DNA of 10,919 nt. Source: CAYGXH01 sp964354485. GTDB lineage: Bacteria; Bacteroidota; Ignavibacteria; UBA10030; SZUA-254. The notes under the pieces are model-generated. The model was not told where the DNA came from. It made no database searches and worked only from the letters and a program-made list of their open reading frames with translations. Below, piece after piece: positions 1-6,207 of the stretch; within the stretch, counting starts at the first letter, position 1, and the number at the start of each line of letters is the position of its first letter. Both the position numbers and the translations under genes were made by a program. Location of the stretch: assembly GCA_964354485.1 (NCBI GenBank), contig CAYGZY010000131.1:1-10919 (forward strand), read 5' to 3'.

Positions 1-1114
1 GGCCGAGATCGTCGCCTTTAACATCCGTGTTCGGATCGAATACGTCATACTTGAAAATGAATTGATTCTGCAATCCTATGTTCTGGATGTACATGACATA
101 CCAGCCGTTGAATTGCCTTTTGTATAGTGCGGTATTTACGGAGCTTGGATTGTAAAAACTGCCGGACGAGGAAGTCCCGGGTTGTTCGCCCGTGATATAC
201 TCTGCCCGCAGTGATGCGCCGCCGATGACTGGGATGTCGTAGTACATCTGAATGTCGCCGCCGTAGTATGCTCTGCCGAAATGTCCCAAATTATTGGTTG
301 TCATTGAATCGATACGATACTGTTTCGTTGCGGAATTCTCGTCAATCGAATATACATACTTTGAATTATTTGTTACTTTCCCGGAATAAATTGAGAAACC
401 GCCGTCTATGGCGAGGTTTTCTTCCTGGAAGGGCAATTGGAATCCTAGTCGGCCGATGAAATCCTTGTTGCGGTCGTTTTCGTTAGCAGTATTAAGTACG
501 CCGTTGAAAAATCCGCCTTTGAAATTAATGTAACTAAAGAGGCCTTCCTGCGCATTCAGTTCTAGTTTCGCGCCGAGCTCTCGTTCACCTGGGAAGAGAG
601 TCTGAAAAAGTCTCGACCGTTCCGGGGATTCCCGGTTGCTTGAGGAGTATGAAATTTCAAATCCGAAAGGACGATCGAATATTCCTGCGGTCAATGATGC
701 GGTACGCATCCAAGGTTCCATGACCGAGATATATGCATCCTTGATTCCCACGCCACTCTGTGTCACGTCGATCTGCAGAACATATTGTGTGAGATCGTTA
801 TCGTAATTCACTTTCATACGGCCGCGGCGAACGGAATAGCGCGATTTAACGTTGGATGGGAAATTTCCACCGGCATATGAGCTGACACCGGGAGAATCGG
901 CAACCTGGTACTGTGCCTGAATATATCCCGATACTTTGATTTTTTTCAGGGCATCAACAGTCGCTTTCATCTCCAGTATGGTTTCGTTGATACCATCAAC
1001 TGCGCCCTTCACTTCGCTTAGTTCTTCTTTGGTGACGACTGCGGTAGTATCCTGTGCAGGAGATTGAGAATATAATGTCATTGCTGTAAAAAGTACGAGA
1101 ATAAATCTTTTCAT
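1..1114 (-). CDS. Phosphate-selective porin O/P-like outer-membrane protein, partial (C-terminus beyond left edge)
   Basis: Read by translating the minus strand from the ATG at 1112-1114; 371 codons lie in the window with no stop, so the C-terminus is missing. The protein starts MKRFILVLFTAMTL, a signal peptide with likely cleavage after SPA (residues 18-20). Residues about 27-56 are hydrophilic, heptad-like and probably a short coiled coil. A beta-barrel follows, beginning around VSGYIQAQYQ, with alternating aromatic strands, an RRGRMKVNYD segment and a DRPFGFEISYSS segment typical of OprO/OprP-type porins. The start is supported by AGAGG about 8 bases upstream. These porins form outer-membrane channels, some selective for phosphate or polyphosphate. 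The neighbouring phoR, pit and phoB genes and the repeat array at 1176-1214 make phosphate the likely substrate, but this is inference; related porins of the family are not all phosphate-specific. Confidence 0.85.
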   Translation of the reverse strand, partial: MKRFILVLFTAMTLYSQSPAQDTTAVVTKEELSEVKGAVDGINETILEMKATVDALKKIKVSGYIQAQYQVADSPGVSSYAGGNFPSNVKSRYSVRRGRMKVNYDNDLTQYVLQIDVTQSGVGIKDAYISVMEPWMRTASLTAGIFDRPFGFEISYSSSNRESPERSRLFQTLFPGERELGAKLELNAQEGLFSYINFKGGFFNGVLNTANENDRNKDFIGRLGFQLPFQEENLAIDGGFSIYSGKVTNNSKYVYSIDENSATKQYRIDSMTTNNLGHFGRAYYGGDIQMYYDIPVIGGASLRAEYITGEQPGTSSSGSFYNPSSVNTALYKRQFNGWYVMYIQNIGLQNQFIFKYDVFDPNTDVKGDDLG

Positions 1115-1152
1115 CCTGAATCCTCTTTATTATTTTTGGACCTTTTTTATTC

Positions 1153-1158
1153 ATTGTA
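1153..1158 (-). promoter_or_regulatory. Candidate -10 element of the porin promoter
   Basis: The minus strand reads TACAAT here, five of six matches to TATAAT. It is 17 bp from the proximal Pho-box hexamer (1176-1181), so that hexamer would sit where a -35 element belongs. This is the layout expected for an activator-dependent promoter with no good -35. The sigma-factor preferences of this phylum may differ, so the call is tentative. Confidence 0.3.
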
Positions 1159-1175
1159 AATTTAGCGAATGTATA

Positions 1176-1214
1176 TTAAGAAGGGATTAACAGGATGTTA
1201 AATAATTGTTAACA
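1176..1214 (-). promoter_or_regulatory. Putative Pho box: four hexamers at 11-bp period upstream of the porin
   Basis: On the plus strand TTAAGA (1176-1181), TTAACA (1187-1192), TTAAAT (1198-1203) and TTAACA (1209-1214) are each separated by exactly 5 bases. PhoB/PhoP-type OmpR-family regulators bind direct repeats spaced about 11 bp; the Bacillus PhoP repeat is close to TT(A/C/T)A(C/T)A with 5-bp spacers. The array lies 62 bp upstream of the porin start and within 170 bp of the 3' end of phoR. That it binds the PhoB encoded at 4581-5270 is inference. The hexamers read TTAA on the strand opposite to porin transcription. Confidence 0.6.
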
Positions 1215-1341
1215 AATTTCTCGGGATTATGGTAGAATTTATCGTTTTTGAGGATTAAACGGCCGTGGCAGCTAATTAACCTGTGATTCGTAGGTTCTCC
1301 GAGAGAGGATTAATTGATACATCATATTTTGGCGAGCGTAC

Positions 1342-2778
1342 CTATATCTTTAGTGAAAAGCTGAATATACTCCCGCTCCCAATTTTGCTCTGGACTTCGA
1401 CATTACTGCCGTGGGCTTCGACGATGTGTTTAACTATTGCAAGACCGAGTCCCGTGCCTCCGGCTTCGCGCGAGCGTTCCTTGTCGATACGGTAAAAGCG
1501 TTCGAATATTCTGGAAATGTGATCAGGCTCGATACCGATGCCTGAATCTTCGACTGAAATTTTCGCCTGTTGTCCGATGATCTGCGATATGACTCGCACC
1601 TTTCCTTCCGGTTTGTTATATTTGATGGCGTTATCTATAAGATTGAAAAGCGCCTGCTTCAGTCGTTCCCGGTCTCCGTATACGTCGACCGCGTCGTGTG
1701 CTGAGACTATTTCGAGCGAGCAGTTTTTTTGCTGTGCGGAAGGTTTCATTTCCGTAACGACCTGTGTCAGGAATTCCTGTAACGGGAAGAACCTGAAGCT
1801 CATTTTCATATCGCCGCTCTCAATCCGGGATATTTCTATGAGATCGTTGAGGAGGCTGTTAAGTCGCTGTGTATTGGCAAGAGCGCGCTGAACGAAATCC
1901 TTCCTTGCTGCTGGATCGTCGAGCGCGCCTCCCAACAGAGTTTCCAGCATTCCTTGTACCGCAAAGATCGGGGTCCGGAGTTCGTGAGAAACATTTCCCA
2001 GAAATTCACTTCGTATCTTTTCAAGCTTCTTCAATTTTTTTATATCTTCATGAAGTTTGTCGAGCATCGCATTGAGTGTTTCAGCCAATTTCCCGATCTC
2101 ATCGGATGATCGTACGGGAATCCGCTTGTCGATATTCCCTGAACGTACTTCAGAAGCGATTTTATCCATTTCCTGTATCGGCCGTGATACCTTACGTGAT
2201 ATATAGAGACTGAGGATTGTAATGAGTAATAGCACGCTAATACTCGCGTATATAACCTTCTTTTTTATATCTGTCGTTGTTTCCTGGACGTGTGTAAGCG
2301 GAACACCTATCCTGATGAATTTCGCTTTTTCAAATGTGCATGAGGGAGGGAGAGATTCTCTTAAAGATTTTGCTACGTAGAGCATATCAAAGTTAAGTGT
2401 CGTGCTCTTTCGGGTGGTTGATCCTGATCCTTTGTTCAGGGCATCCTGAATTTCCCGGCGATACAGGTGATTTTCGATCGTTGACAGCCGGGCTTCCGGA
2501 ACCTCTGATTCAAAAAGGACTGTTCCATCCTCACGGATAAATGTGAGCCGGACCTTTGCGGCGTGGGCAAATTGCCGGAAGTAATCGTAGGATCCAATTT
2601 TGTTCTGTGCTGATGTCCTCAGGAGATTTTCAACCTGATCGGCGAGTATTTGAAGTTCAGTGATAAGCCGTGTATGAAAATAATTATCGATTGATATTGT
2701 TGAGAAAATTCCTGCTGCGAGTATGACGCAGATTGAAAAGGCAATTAAGAGGATGGCGAGTTTTGTCTGAATTTTCAT
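1342..2778 (-). CDS. phoR: Phosphate-regulon sensor histidine kinase PhoR
   Basis: Membrane histidine kinase of 478 residues, predicted to sense phosphate status and phosphorylate the PhoB encoded at 4581-5270. Order of parts: transmembrane segment about 6-28; extracytoplasmic sensor region about 29-174, with FIREDGTVLFES and DMLYVAKSL stretches as in PhoR/PnpS-type PAS-like sensors; transmembrane segment 175-193; HAMP domain 194-244; dimerisation domain with phospho-accepting His265 in NVSHELRTP; ATPase domain with N box NLIDNAIKYN (about 379-388), DSGIGI (411-416), FERFYR (425-430) and GGTGLGLAI (440-448). All catalytic motifs are intact. I chose the ATG at 2776-2778 because it places MKIQTK just before the first membrane helix. 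An in-frame TTG at 2850 would add 24 residues, which do not look like a kinase N-terminus. The specific name PhoR rests on the sensor type plus the phoB/pit neighbourhood. Confidence 0.88.
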   Translation of the reverse strand: MKIQTKLAILLIAFSICVILAAGIFSTISIDNYFHTRLITELQILADQVENLLRTSAQNKIGSYDYFRQFAHAAKVRLTFIREDGTVLFESEVPEARLSTIENHLYRREIQDALNKGSGSTTRKSTTLNFDMLYVAKSLRESLPPSCTFEKAKFIRIGVPLTHVQETTTDIKKKVIYASISVLLLITILSLYISRKVSRPIQEMDKIASEVRSGNIDKRIPVRSSDEIGKLAETLNAMLDKLHEDIKKLKKLEKIRSEFLGNVSHELRTPIFAVQGMLETLLGGALDDPAARKDFVQRALANTQRLNSLLNDLIEISRIESGDMKMSFRFFPLQEFLTQVVTEMKPSAQQKNCSLEIVSAHDAVDVYGDRERLKQALFNLIDNAIKYNKPEGKVRVISQIIGQQAKISVEDSGIGIEPDHISRIFERFYRIDKERSREAGGTGLGLAIVKHIVEAHGSNVEVQSKIGSGSIFSFSLKI

Positions 2779-2934
2779 CGGTAAATACTTCAATTCGTCA
2801 ATGTATTGGAGTTCTGATGCAATTTTACAAATAGTTTGTTCAAAAAGCAATGAAATTCTTATTGTGGTTGAATCTCAATCCGAGAATGAGTACATTTGGG
2901 CGCCTGACTCCTAGTCATCACAAGAGGTTATCCC

Positions 2935-3579
2935 ATGAGACTTGATCGATTAATACAAGTTCTTCTACCCCACGATGAAAAATTTTATTCTTTTTTCGAA
3001 GAATCTGCTCAAAATCTCGTGGATAGCGCTAATCTGCTGCAGGATCTCCACCGCAGTTCTAAATCCAATCACACGGAAATCGCACAGAAAATTCATGATC
3101 ATGAACATAACGGCGATTCAGTTACCCACAAAATATTTGCTGAATTAAATGCAACTTTTGTCACACCGTTTGACAGAGAAGATATCCACACCCTTGCGTC
3201 GGCACTCGATGATGTAATGGATTTTATTGATGGGACGACTTCGAGGTTTGTCCTTTACAAGGTATCATCGTGTCCGCCCGACATGATTGCCCTCATGGAG
3301 ATTCTTGAAAAATCTGTTATCGAACTCCGGAAGGGAATATCATTACTGAGAGATTTCCGAAAAGCAGATGAGCTGTACAAAATCCTCGAAAAGGTTAATG
3401 ATTACGAAAATCAGGCCGACGAGGTTTTTGAGCATGCCGTCGCAGATCTGTTTGAAAATGAAAGGGATCCCATTCAAATTATAAAATTGAAAGAGATATA
3501 CGTTTCACTCGAGACTGCCACTGATGCGTGTGAAGACGCTGCGAACGTCATGGAATCACTCCTCATTAAACACGGGTAA
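2935..3579 (+). CDS. DUF47 family PhoU-like protein, Pit accessory protein
   Basis: All-helical cytoplasmic protein of 214 residues, resembling the DUF47 (PhoU-like, TIGR00153-type) family often encoded directly before PiT transporters. Metal-binding E/DxxxD motifs of PhoU folds are visible: E57-H-N-G-D61, D92-D93-V-M-D96, E158-N-Q-A-D162 and E193-T-A-T-D197. The conserved run LNATFVTPFDREDIH (71-85) is characteristic. The start has AGAGG 7 bases upstream. The gene is divergent from phoR across a 156-bp gap and is followed 11 bp later by pit, so the two are almost certainly co-transcribed. The likely role is to bind or regulate the PiT transporter; the exact mechanism in this family is not settled. 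It is not a canonical PhoU, which is normally encoded with the Pst ABC transporter; no pst genes are seen here. Confidence 0.9.
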   Translation: MRLDRLIQVLLPHDEKFYSFFEESAQNLVDSANLLQDLHRSSKSNHTEIAQKIHDHEHNGDSVTHKIFAELNATFVTPFDREDIHTLASALDDVMDFIDGTTSRFVLYKVSSCPPDMIALMEILEKSVIELRKGISLLRDFRKADELYKILEKVNDYENQADEVFEHAVADLFENERDPIQIIKLKEIYVSLETATDACEDAANVMESLLIKHG

Positions 3580-3590
3580 ATTCTCTCTCT

Positions 3591-4577
3591 ATGCTTACTC
3601 TCGTCGTCATCATCATATTTATCGCACTAATTTTTGATTTCTTAAACGGCTTTCACGATTCTGCAAATTCAATTGCAACGATCGTTTCAACCCGCGTGCT
3701 CACTCCGAGAAAAGCAGTTATGTGGGCTGCATTTTTCAACCTCGTTGCCGCATTTTTATTTGAGGTTCACGTTGCCAAAACCCTGGGAAAAGGACTCATA
3801 GATCTCAACGCGGTCACGGAGTATGTGATCATGTGCGGACTCATGGGCGCCATCGTCTGGAATATCATAACGTGGTACTTCGGATTGCCTACAAGCTCAT
3901 CCCACGCGCTGATGGGTGGTTATGCCGGCGCTGCAATCGCAAAAGCCGGCTTCGGTTCAATTCTTTATGGCGGCTGGACGAATACCATTATTTTTCTTTT
4001 TTTAGCTCCGCTGATTGGCATGATAATGGGATTTTTACTCATGTTAGCTTTGATCTGGATATTTCACAATCGGCCATCGGCAAAAATTAACGGGGTGTTC
4101 CGAAAACTTCAGCTGGTTTCTGCTGCTCTCTATAGTCTTGGTCACGGCACAAATGATGCGCAGAAAACGATGGGAATTATTACCGGATTACTCCTCACCA
4201 CGGGATATATTCAAACATTCCATGTCCCGTTTTGGGTTATTCTTCTCTCTCACTTTGCGATTGCGATGGGTACTCTTTTCGGGGGGTGGCGTATTGTGAA
4301 GACGATGGGTCAGAAGATCACCAAGCTTAAGCCATCCGGAGGATTTTGCGCCGAAACGGCGGGTGGCATAACACTGCTTATAACAGCGTGGGGTGGGATT
4401 CCGGTGAGTACTACTCACACCATAACCGGAGCAATCATGGGAGTGGGTGCAACGAAAAGATTATCGGGCGTCAGGTGGGGTGTCGCGGGAAACATCATAC
4501 TCGCATGGATCATTACGATCCCGGCGTCAGCGCTCGTAGGAGCAGTAAGCTATCGGATTATTGCTTTGTTCCTGTAG
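3591..4577 (+). CDS. pit: PiT-family inorganic phosphate transporter
   Basis: Inner-membrane transporter of 328 residues, of the short PiT class (E. coli PitA is about 500 residues). It is expected to import phosphate, usually as a metal-phosphate complex, driven by ion symport. The duplicated PiT signatures are both present: GFHDSANSIAT (20-30) with GLPTSSSHALMGG (98-110), and GHGTNDAQKTMGII (184-197) with GIPVSTTHTITGA (269-281). Many hydrophobic helices span the length. It starts 11 bp after the DUF47 gene; the intervening bases show no clear Shine-Dalgarno sequence, so translational coupling is plausible. Its stop is 3 bp from the convergent phoB stop. Sulfate permeases of the PiT superfamily are an alternative, but the Pho context argues for phosphate. 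Confidence 0.93.
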   Translation: MLTLVVIIIFIALIFDFLNGFHDSANSIATIVSTRVLTPRKAVMWAAFFNLVAAFLFEVHVAKTLGKGLIDLNAVTEYVIMCGLMGAIVWNIITWYFGLPTSSSHALMGGYAGAAIAKAGFGSILYGGWTNTIIFLFLAPLIGMIMGFLLMLALIWIFHNRPSAKINGVFRKLQLVSAALYSLGHGTNDAQKTMGIITGLLLTTGYIQTFHVPFWVILLSHFAIAMGTLFGGWRIVKTMGQKITKLKPSGGFCAETAGGITLLITAWGGIPVSTTHTITGAIMGVGATKRLSGVRWGVAGNIILAWIITIPASALVGAVSYRIIALFL

Positions 4578-4580
4578 ATA

Positions 4581-5270
4581 TCAGTCAAACGCCCGCATCC
4601 GATAGCCGATTCCCTTGAGTGTTTCGATATAAGATTCGTACTTACCGAGTTTCTCCCTTATTTTCCGAATATGAACATCGATCGTCCGGTCTACCACCAT
4701 AACATCGCTTCCCCATATATTTCTCAGCAGAGTTTCACGGGTTACAACCTGTTCGGCGTGCTCAGCGAGGTAGAGGAGCACTTCAAATTCTTTTTTCGGG
4801 AAAAATATTTCGAGCCCTGCAACTCTGACAGTATGGTGGGCCGGATGTATTTTTATGACACCGATCCGGATCGGTTTATGGACTTCCGTTTTGGCTTCAC
4901 CGGACTGATGTCGGCGGAACGCGTTCTTGATACGGGCGATCAGTTTTGGGATGCTTATAGGTTTAACGATGTAATCGTCGGCGCCAAGCTCCAGTCCGAT
5001 CACCTCGTCAAGCTCCGTTCCTTTTGCTGTCAAAAAGATCACCGGTATGGAGGATGTATTTTGATCGGCTTTAAGTCTCTTAAGAACTTCCAGTCCGTTT
5101 ACTTCCGGCATCATAACGTCAAGGATGATCAAGTCCGGCTGATGTCTTGATTGTTCTAAAGCGAGTTTCCCGTTCCCTGCAGTGAGGACGTTGTATCCTT
5201 CCTTTTTAAGGTTATATCTTAGGAGGTCGACAATGTCTTTTTCGTCATCAACGACAAGAATTGTTTTCAA
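4581..5270 (-). CDS. phoB: Phosphate-regulon response regulator PhoB (OmpR family)
   Basis: DNA-binding response regulator of 229 residues. Receiver domain 1-about 120 has acidic pair D8/D9, phospho-acceptor D51 in LIILDVMMP, T81 and K103 in DDYIVKP. The winged-helix OmpR/PhoB output domain, about 130-227, has FPKKEFEVLLYLAEH, the VTRETLLRNIWG segment, the recognition helix VVDRTIDVHIRKIREKLG and the final wing IETLKGIGYRMR. Translation starts at a TTG (5268-5270), with AGGA 8 bases upstream; no ATG or GTG in this frame suits the conserved KTILVVDDE beginning. It lies 20 bp after the lipoprotein gene on the same strand. Its partner kinase phoR is on the same strand but is separated by the inverted DUF47-pit pair. 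OmpR-family relatives are many; assignment to PhoB rests on context and strong receiver/output similarity. Confidence 0.9.
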   Translation of the reverse strand: MKTILVVDDEKDIVDLLRYNLKKEGYNVLTAGNGKLALEQSRHQPDLIILDVMMPEVNGLEVLKRLKADQNTSSIPVIFLTAKGTELDEVIGLELGADDYIVKPISIPKLIARIKNAFRRHQSGEAKTEVHKPIRIGVIKIHPAHHTVRVAGLEIFFPKKEFEVLLYLAEHAEQVVTRETLLRNIWGSDVMVVDRTIDVHIRKIREKLGKYESYIETLKGIGYRMRAFD

Positions 5271-5290
5271 GGTTCACATCCTATTCAACA

Positions 5291-5614
5291 TTATTCCCGG
5301 GTGCGGAGATATTCCAGCCGCTTGACGAGCATTTCGTAAAATTCTTTCCAAGTGGACAGATCTTTCTGATACTTCCCGATGGAAGTATGCACGTTCTCTC
5401 TCGAAACGCCGTGTATGCGGTAGAGCGAATCGATCCCGAGAGCGAATACAGCAGAGTCGCGGCCCCCGAGTTTCACCTCCTCACTCCAGACGAGCGAATC
5501 GGCGTAAAAATTCACAACAAGCGTGTCGATTGTACTGACCGAATCCGGCTTTTTGTTAGTGCAGCTGAACGCGATTCCTATTAGAAATATCAGAAGTAAA
5601 TGTTGTATACGCAT
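5291..5614 (-). CDS. Small DUF4296-like lipoprotein upstream of phoB
   Basis: Protein of 107 residues starting MRIQHLLLIFLIGIAFSC: a short signal peptide with a candidate lipidated Cys18. The bases before Cys (AFS) are a relaxed lipobox, acceptable for this phylum. The mature part is mostly helical, and the stretch from about 63 to 104 (DSLYRIHGVSRENVHTSIGKY and onward to LVKRLEYL) resembles the DUF4296 family of Bacteroidota lipoproteins, in which a D-S-hydrophobic segment, a Gly-hydrophobic-(S/T)-(R)-E turn and a final E..Y..hydrophobic..RL helix recur. No function is known for that family. It is 20 bp upstream of phoB on the same strand, so the two probably share a transcript. The Shine-Dalgarno sequence is weak. 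Confidence 0.72.
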   Translation of the reverse strand: MRIQHLLLIFLIGIAFSCTNKKPDSVSTIDTLVVNFYADSLVWSEEVKLGGRDSAVFALGIDSLYRIHGVSRENVHTSIGKYQKDLSTWKEFYEMLVKRLEYLRTRE

Positions 5615-5621
5615 AGAATTC

Positions 5622-5638
5622 TTAAATAACGGTTCATA
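5622..5638 (-). promoter_or_regulatory. Weak two-repeat Pho-box candidate upstream of the lipoprotein-phoB unit
   Basis: On the plus strand TTAAAT (5622-5627) and TTCATA (5633-5638) are 11 bp apart, matching the spacing of the porin array. Only two copies exist and one is degenerate, so chance is a real possibility. It lies 8 bp upstream of the lipoprotein start, which would place it over or downstream of a normal promoter. Confidence 0.15.
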
Positions 5639-5681
5639 GTAAGAATATCCTGAGCGAAAAGCAAAATGGGCCGGTAAAATT

Positions 5682-5834
5682 ATGGAGGGGGAAATTATTC
5701 AGTATAAGTCGGTCACGTTCAACGGCACGGAGTTAGCGAGTGGTATGTACATATACAGGTTGACAGCCGAAGGGACGGATAAAACTAACGGAGCATTGTT
5801 CACCCAAACGCTTAAGATGCTTCTGGTGAAGTAA
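5682..5834 (+). pseudogene. Remnant of a type IX secretion (Por) C-terminal sorting domain
   Basis: A 50-codon open stretch ends in a stop at 5832-5834. It encodes SVTFNGTELASGMYIYRL (residues 10-27) followed by a tail FTQTLKMLLVK. This matches the end of type IX secretion sorting domains, whose usual pattern is an FNG..LASGVYFYRL strand pair and a final TKKMxLxK strand. Such domains close large secreted proteins; here stops lie in frame just upstream (TAG TAA near 5636-5642) and no long upstream reading frame exists on this strand. Another frame at about 5643-5670 reads NILSEKQNG, reminiscent of the segment that precedes this region in intact domains, which may indicate a frameshift in a decayed gene. 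A free-standing small protein is unlikely. Confidence 0.6.
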
Positions 5835-5848
5835 ACAAAGTTCTATGG

Positions 5849-5887
5849 AGGGCAGCCGACGTGCTCCACGCGGCTGCCCTATTTTTT
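5849..5887 (+). terminator. Strong rho-independent terminator
   Basis: AGGGCAGCCG (5849-5858) pairs perfectly with CGGCTGCCCT (5871-5880). Inside it CGTG (5860-5863) pairs with CACG (5867-5870) around a CTC loop, with one bulged A at 5859. The stem is followed by A and six T (5882-5887). It begins 14 bases after the stop of the sorting-domain remnant. The T-run is only on the plus-strand side, so it acts on plus-strand transcripts, although no intact plus-strand gene now precedes it. Confidence 0.88.
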
Positions 5888-5890
5888 GAC

Positions 5891-5957
5891 CGCAGATAAC
5901 GCAGATTAAACAGATGGTCTCAGATAAATATCTGCGAAATTCGTGCGCTTTATCTGC
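5891..5957. repeat. CAGAT repeat cluster with inverted ATCTG copies
   Basis: CAGAT occurs at 5893, 5902, 5911 and 5921, at spacings of 9, 9 and 10 bases, three of them inside CGCAGAT or a close variant. Inverted copies follow: ATCTGCG at 5930-5936 and ATCTGC at 5952-5957. The first unit CGCAGATA (5891-5898) can pair with TATCTGCG (5929-5936). The layout resembles the short CGCAGAT-rich intergenic repeats seen in assorted bacterial genomes. I see no coding potential. Its function is unknown; it may be one copy of a dispersed intergenic repeat. Confidence 0.5.
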
Positions 5958-5997
5958 CTGTCCCCCGAAACGCAGTGTAGGTGGATGTCATCCGGTT

Positions 5998-6126
5998 ACC
6001 CGCTATTTTTTGGCGGGTGTTCTATCGGTTATATGATTTTCTTCAAAAAGTAGTAAAAAATACCAATAATTGTAAGATTTTATGAGTTTTTTAATCAAAA
6101 ACCTCTAAAAATCATTAAATCCTTCC
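5998..6126. other. Non-coding spacer: small hairpin and AT-rich upstream region of efp
   Basis: ACCCGC (5998-6003) pairs with GCGGGT (6013-6018) around a T-rich loop; there is no T-run after the stem, so this is not a convincing terminator. From about 6019 to 6120 the sequence is strongly AT-rich with several A and T tracts, as often found upstream of a well-expressed promoter. I see no gene here. Confidence 0.4.
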
Positions 6127-6155
6127 TTGACTTTCAACCTGCTTATTTGTATTTT
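6127..6155 (+). promoter_or_regulatory. Candidate promoter for efp-accB-accC
   Basis: TTGACT (6127-6132) and TATTTT (6150-6155) are spaced by 17 bp, a good -35 with a moderate -10, following an AT-rich region and ending 52 bp before the efp start. This would be a housekeeping-type promoter; in this phylum the primary sigma factor may prefer other elements. Confidence 0.4.
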
Positions 6156-6207
6156 GAATCTCCAATATTCACACTTAATCTGCATTTTTTCAACTCATTG
6201 GTGTTTT

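Noticed and set aside
1206..1215. Perfect palindrome TTGTTAACAA
   Set aside because: It overlaps the last hexamer of the 11-bp direct-repeat array, which explains it better; a separate operator is not needed.
1283..1891. Plus-strand open frames overlapping the 3' part of phoR
   Set aside because: They run opposite intact kinase catalytic motifs and have no recognisable features.
2824..2840. TTTACA and TTTGTT at 11-bp spacing upstream of DUF47-pit
   Set aside because: Only one of the two hexamers fits a Pho-box pattern and no third copy follows, so I do not call a Pho box for this operon.
2779..2850. 24-residue N-terminal extension of PhoR from a TTG at 2850
   Set aside because: The ATG at 2778 directly precedes the first membrane helix as in normal PhoR proteins; the extension has no recognisable signal or ribosome site.
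2905..2917. TGACT-CCT-AGTCA inverted repeat 17 bp before the DUF47 start
   Set aside because: Perfect but only 5 bp per arm and not a direct repeat of Pho-box type; could be chance. No second copy was found elsewhere.
6127..6207. 27-residue extension of EF-P from a TTG at 6127
   Set aside because: EF-P proteins begin near MATTSDFRSGM; the extension overlaps the candidate promoter and is rich in Cys/Leu/Ile/Phe with no family match.
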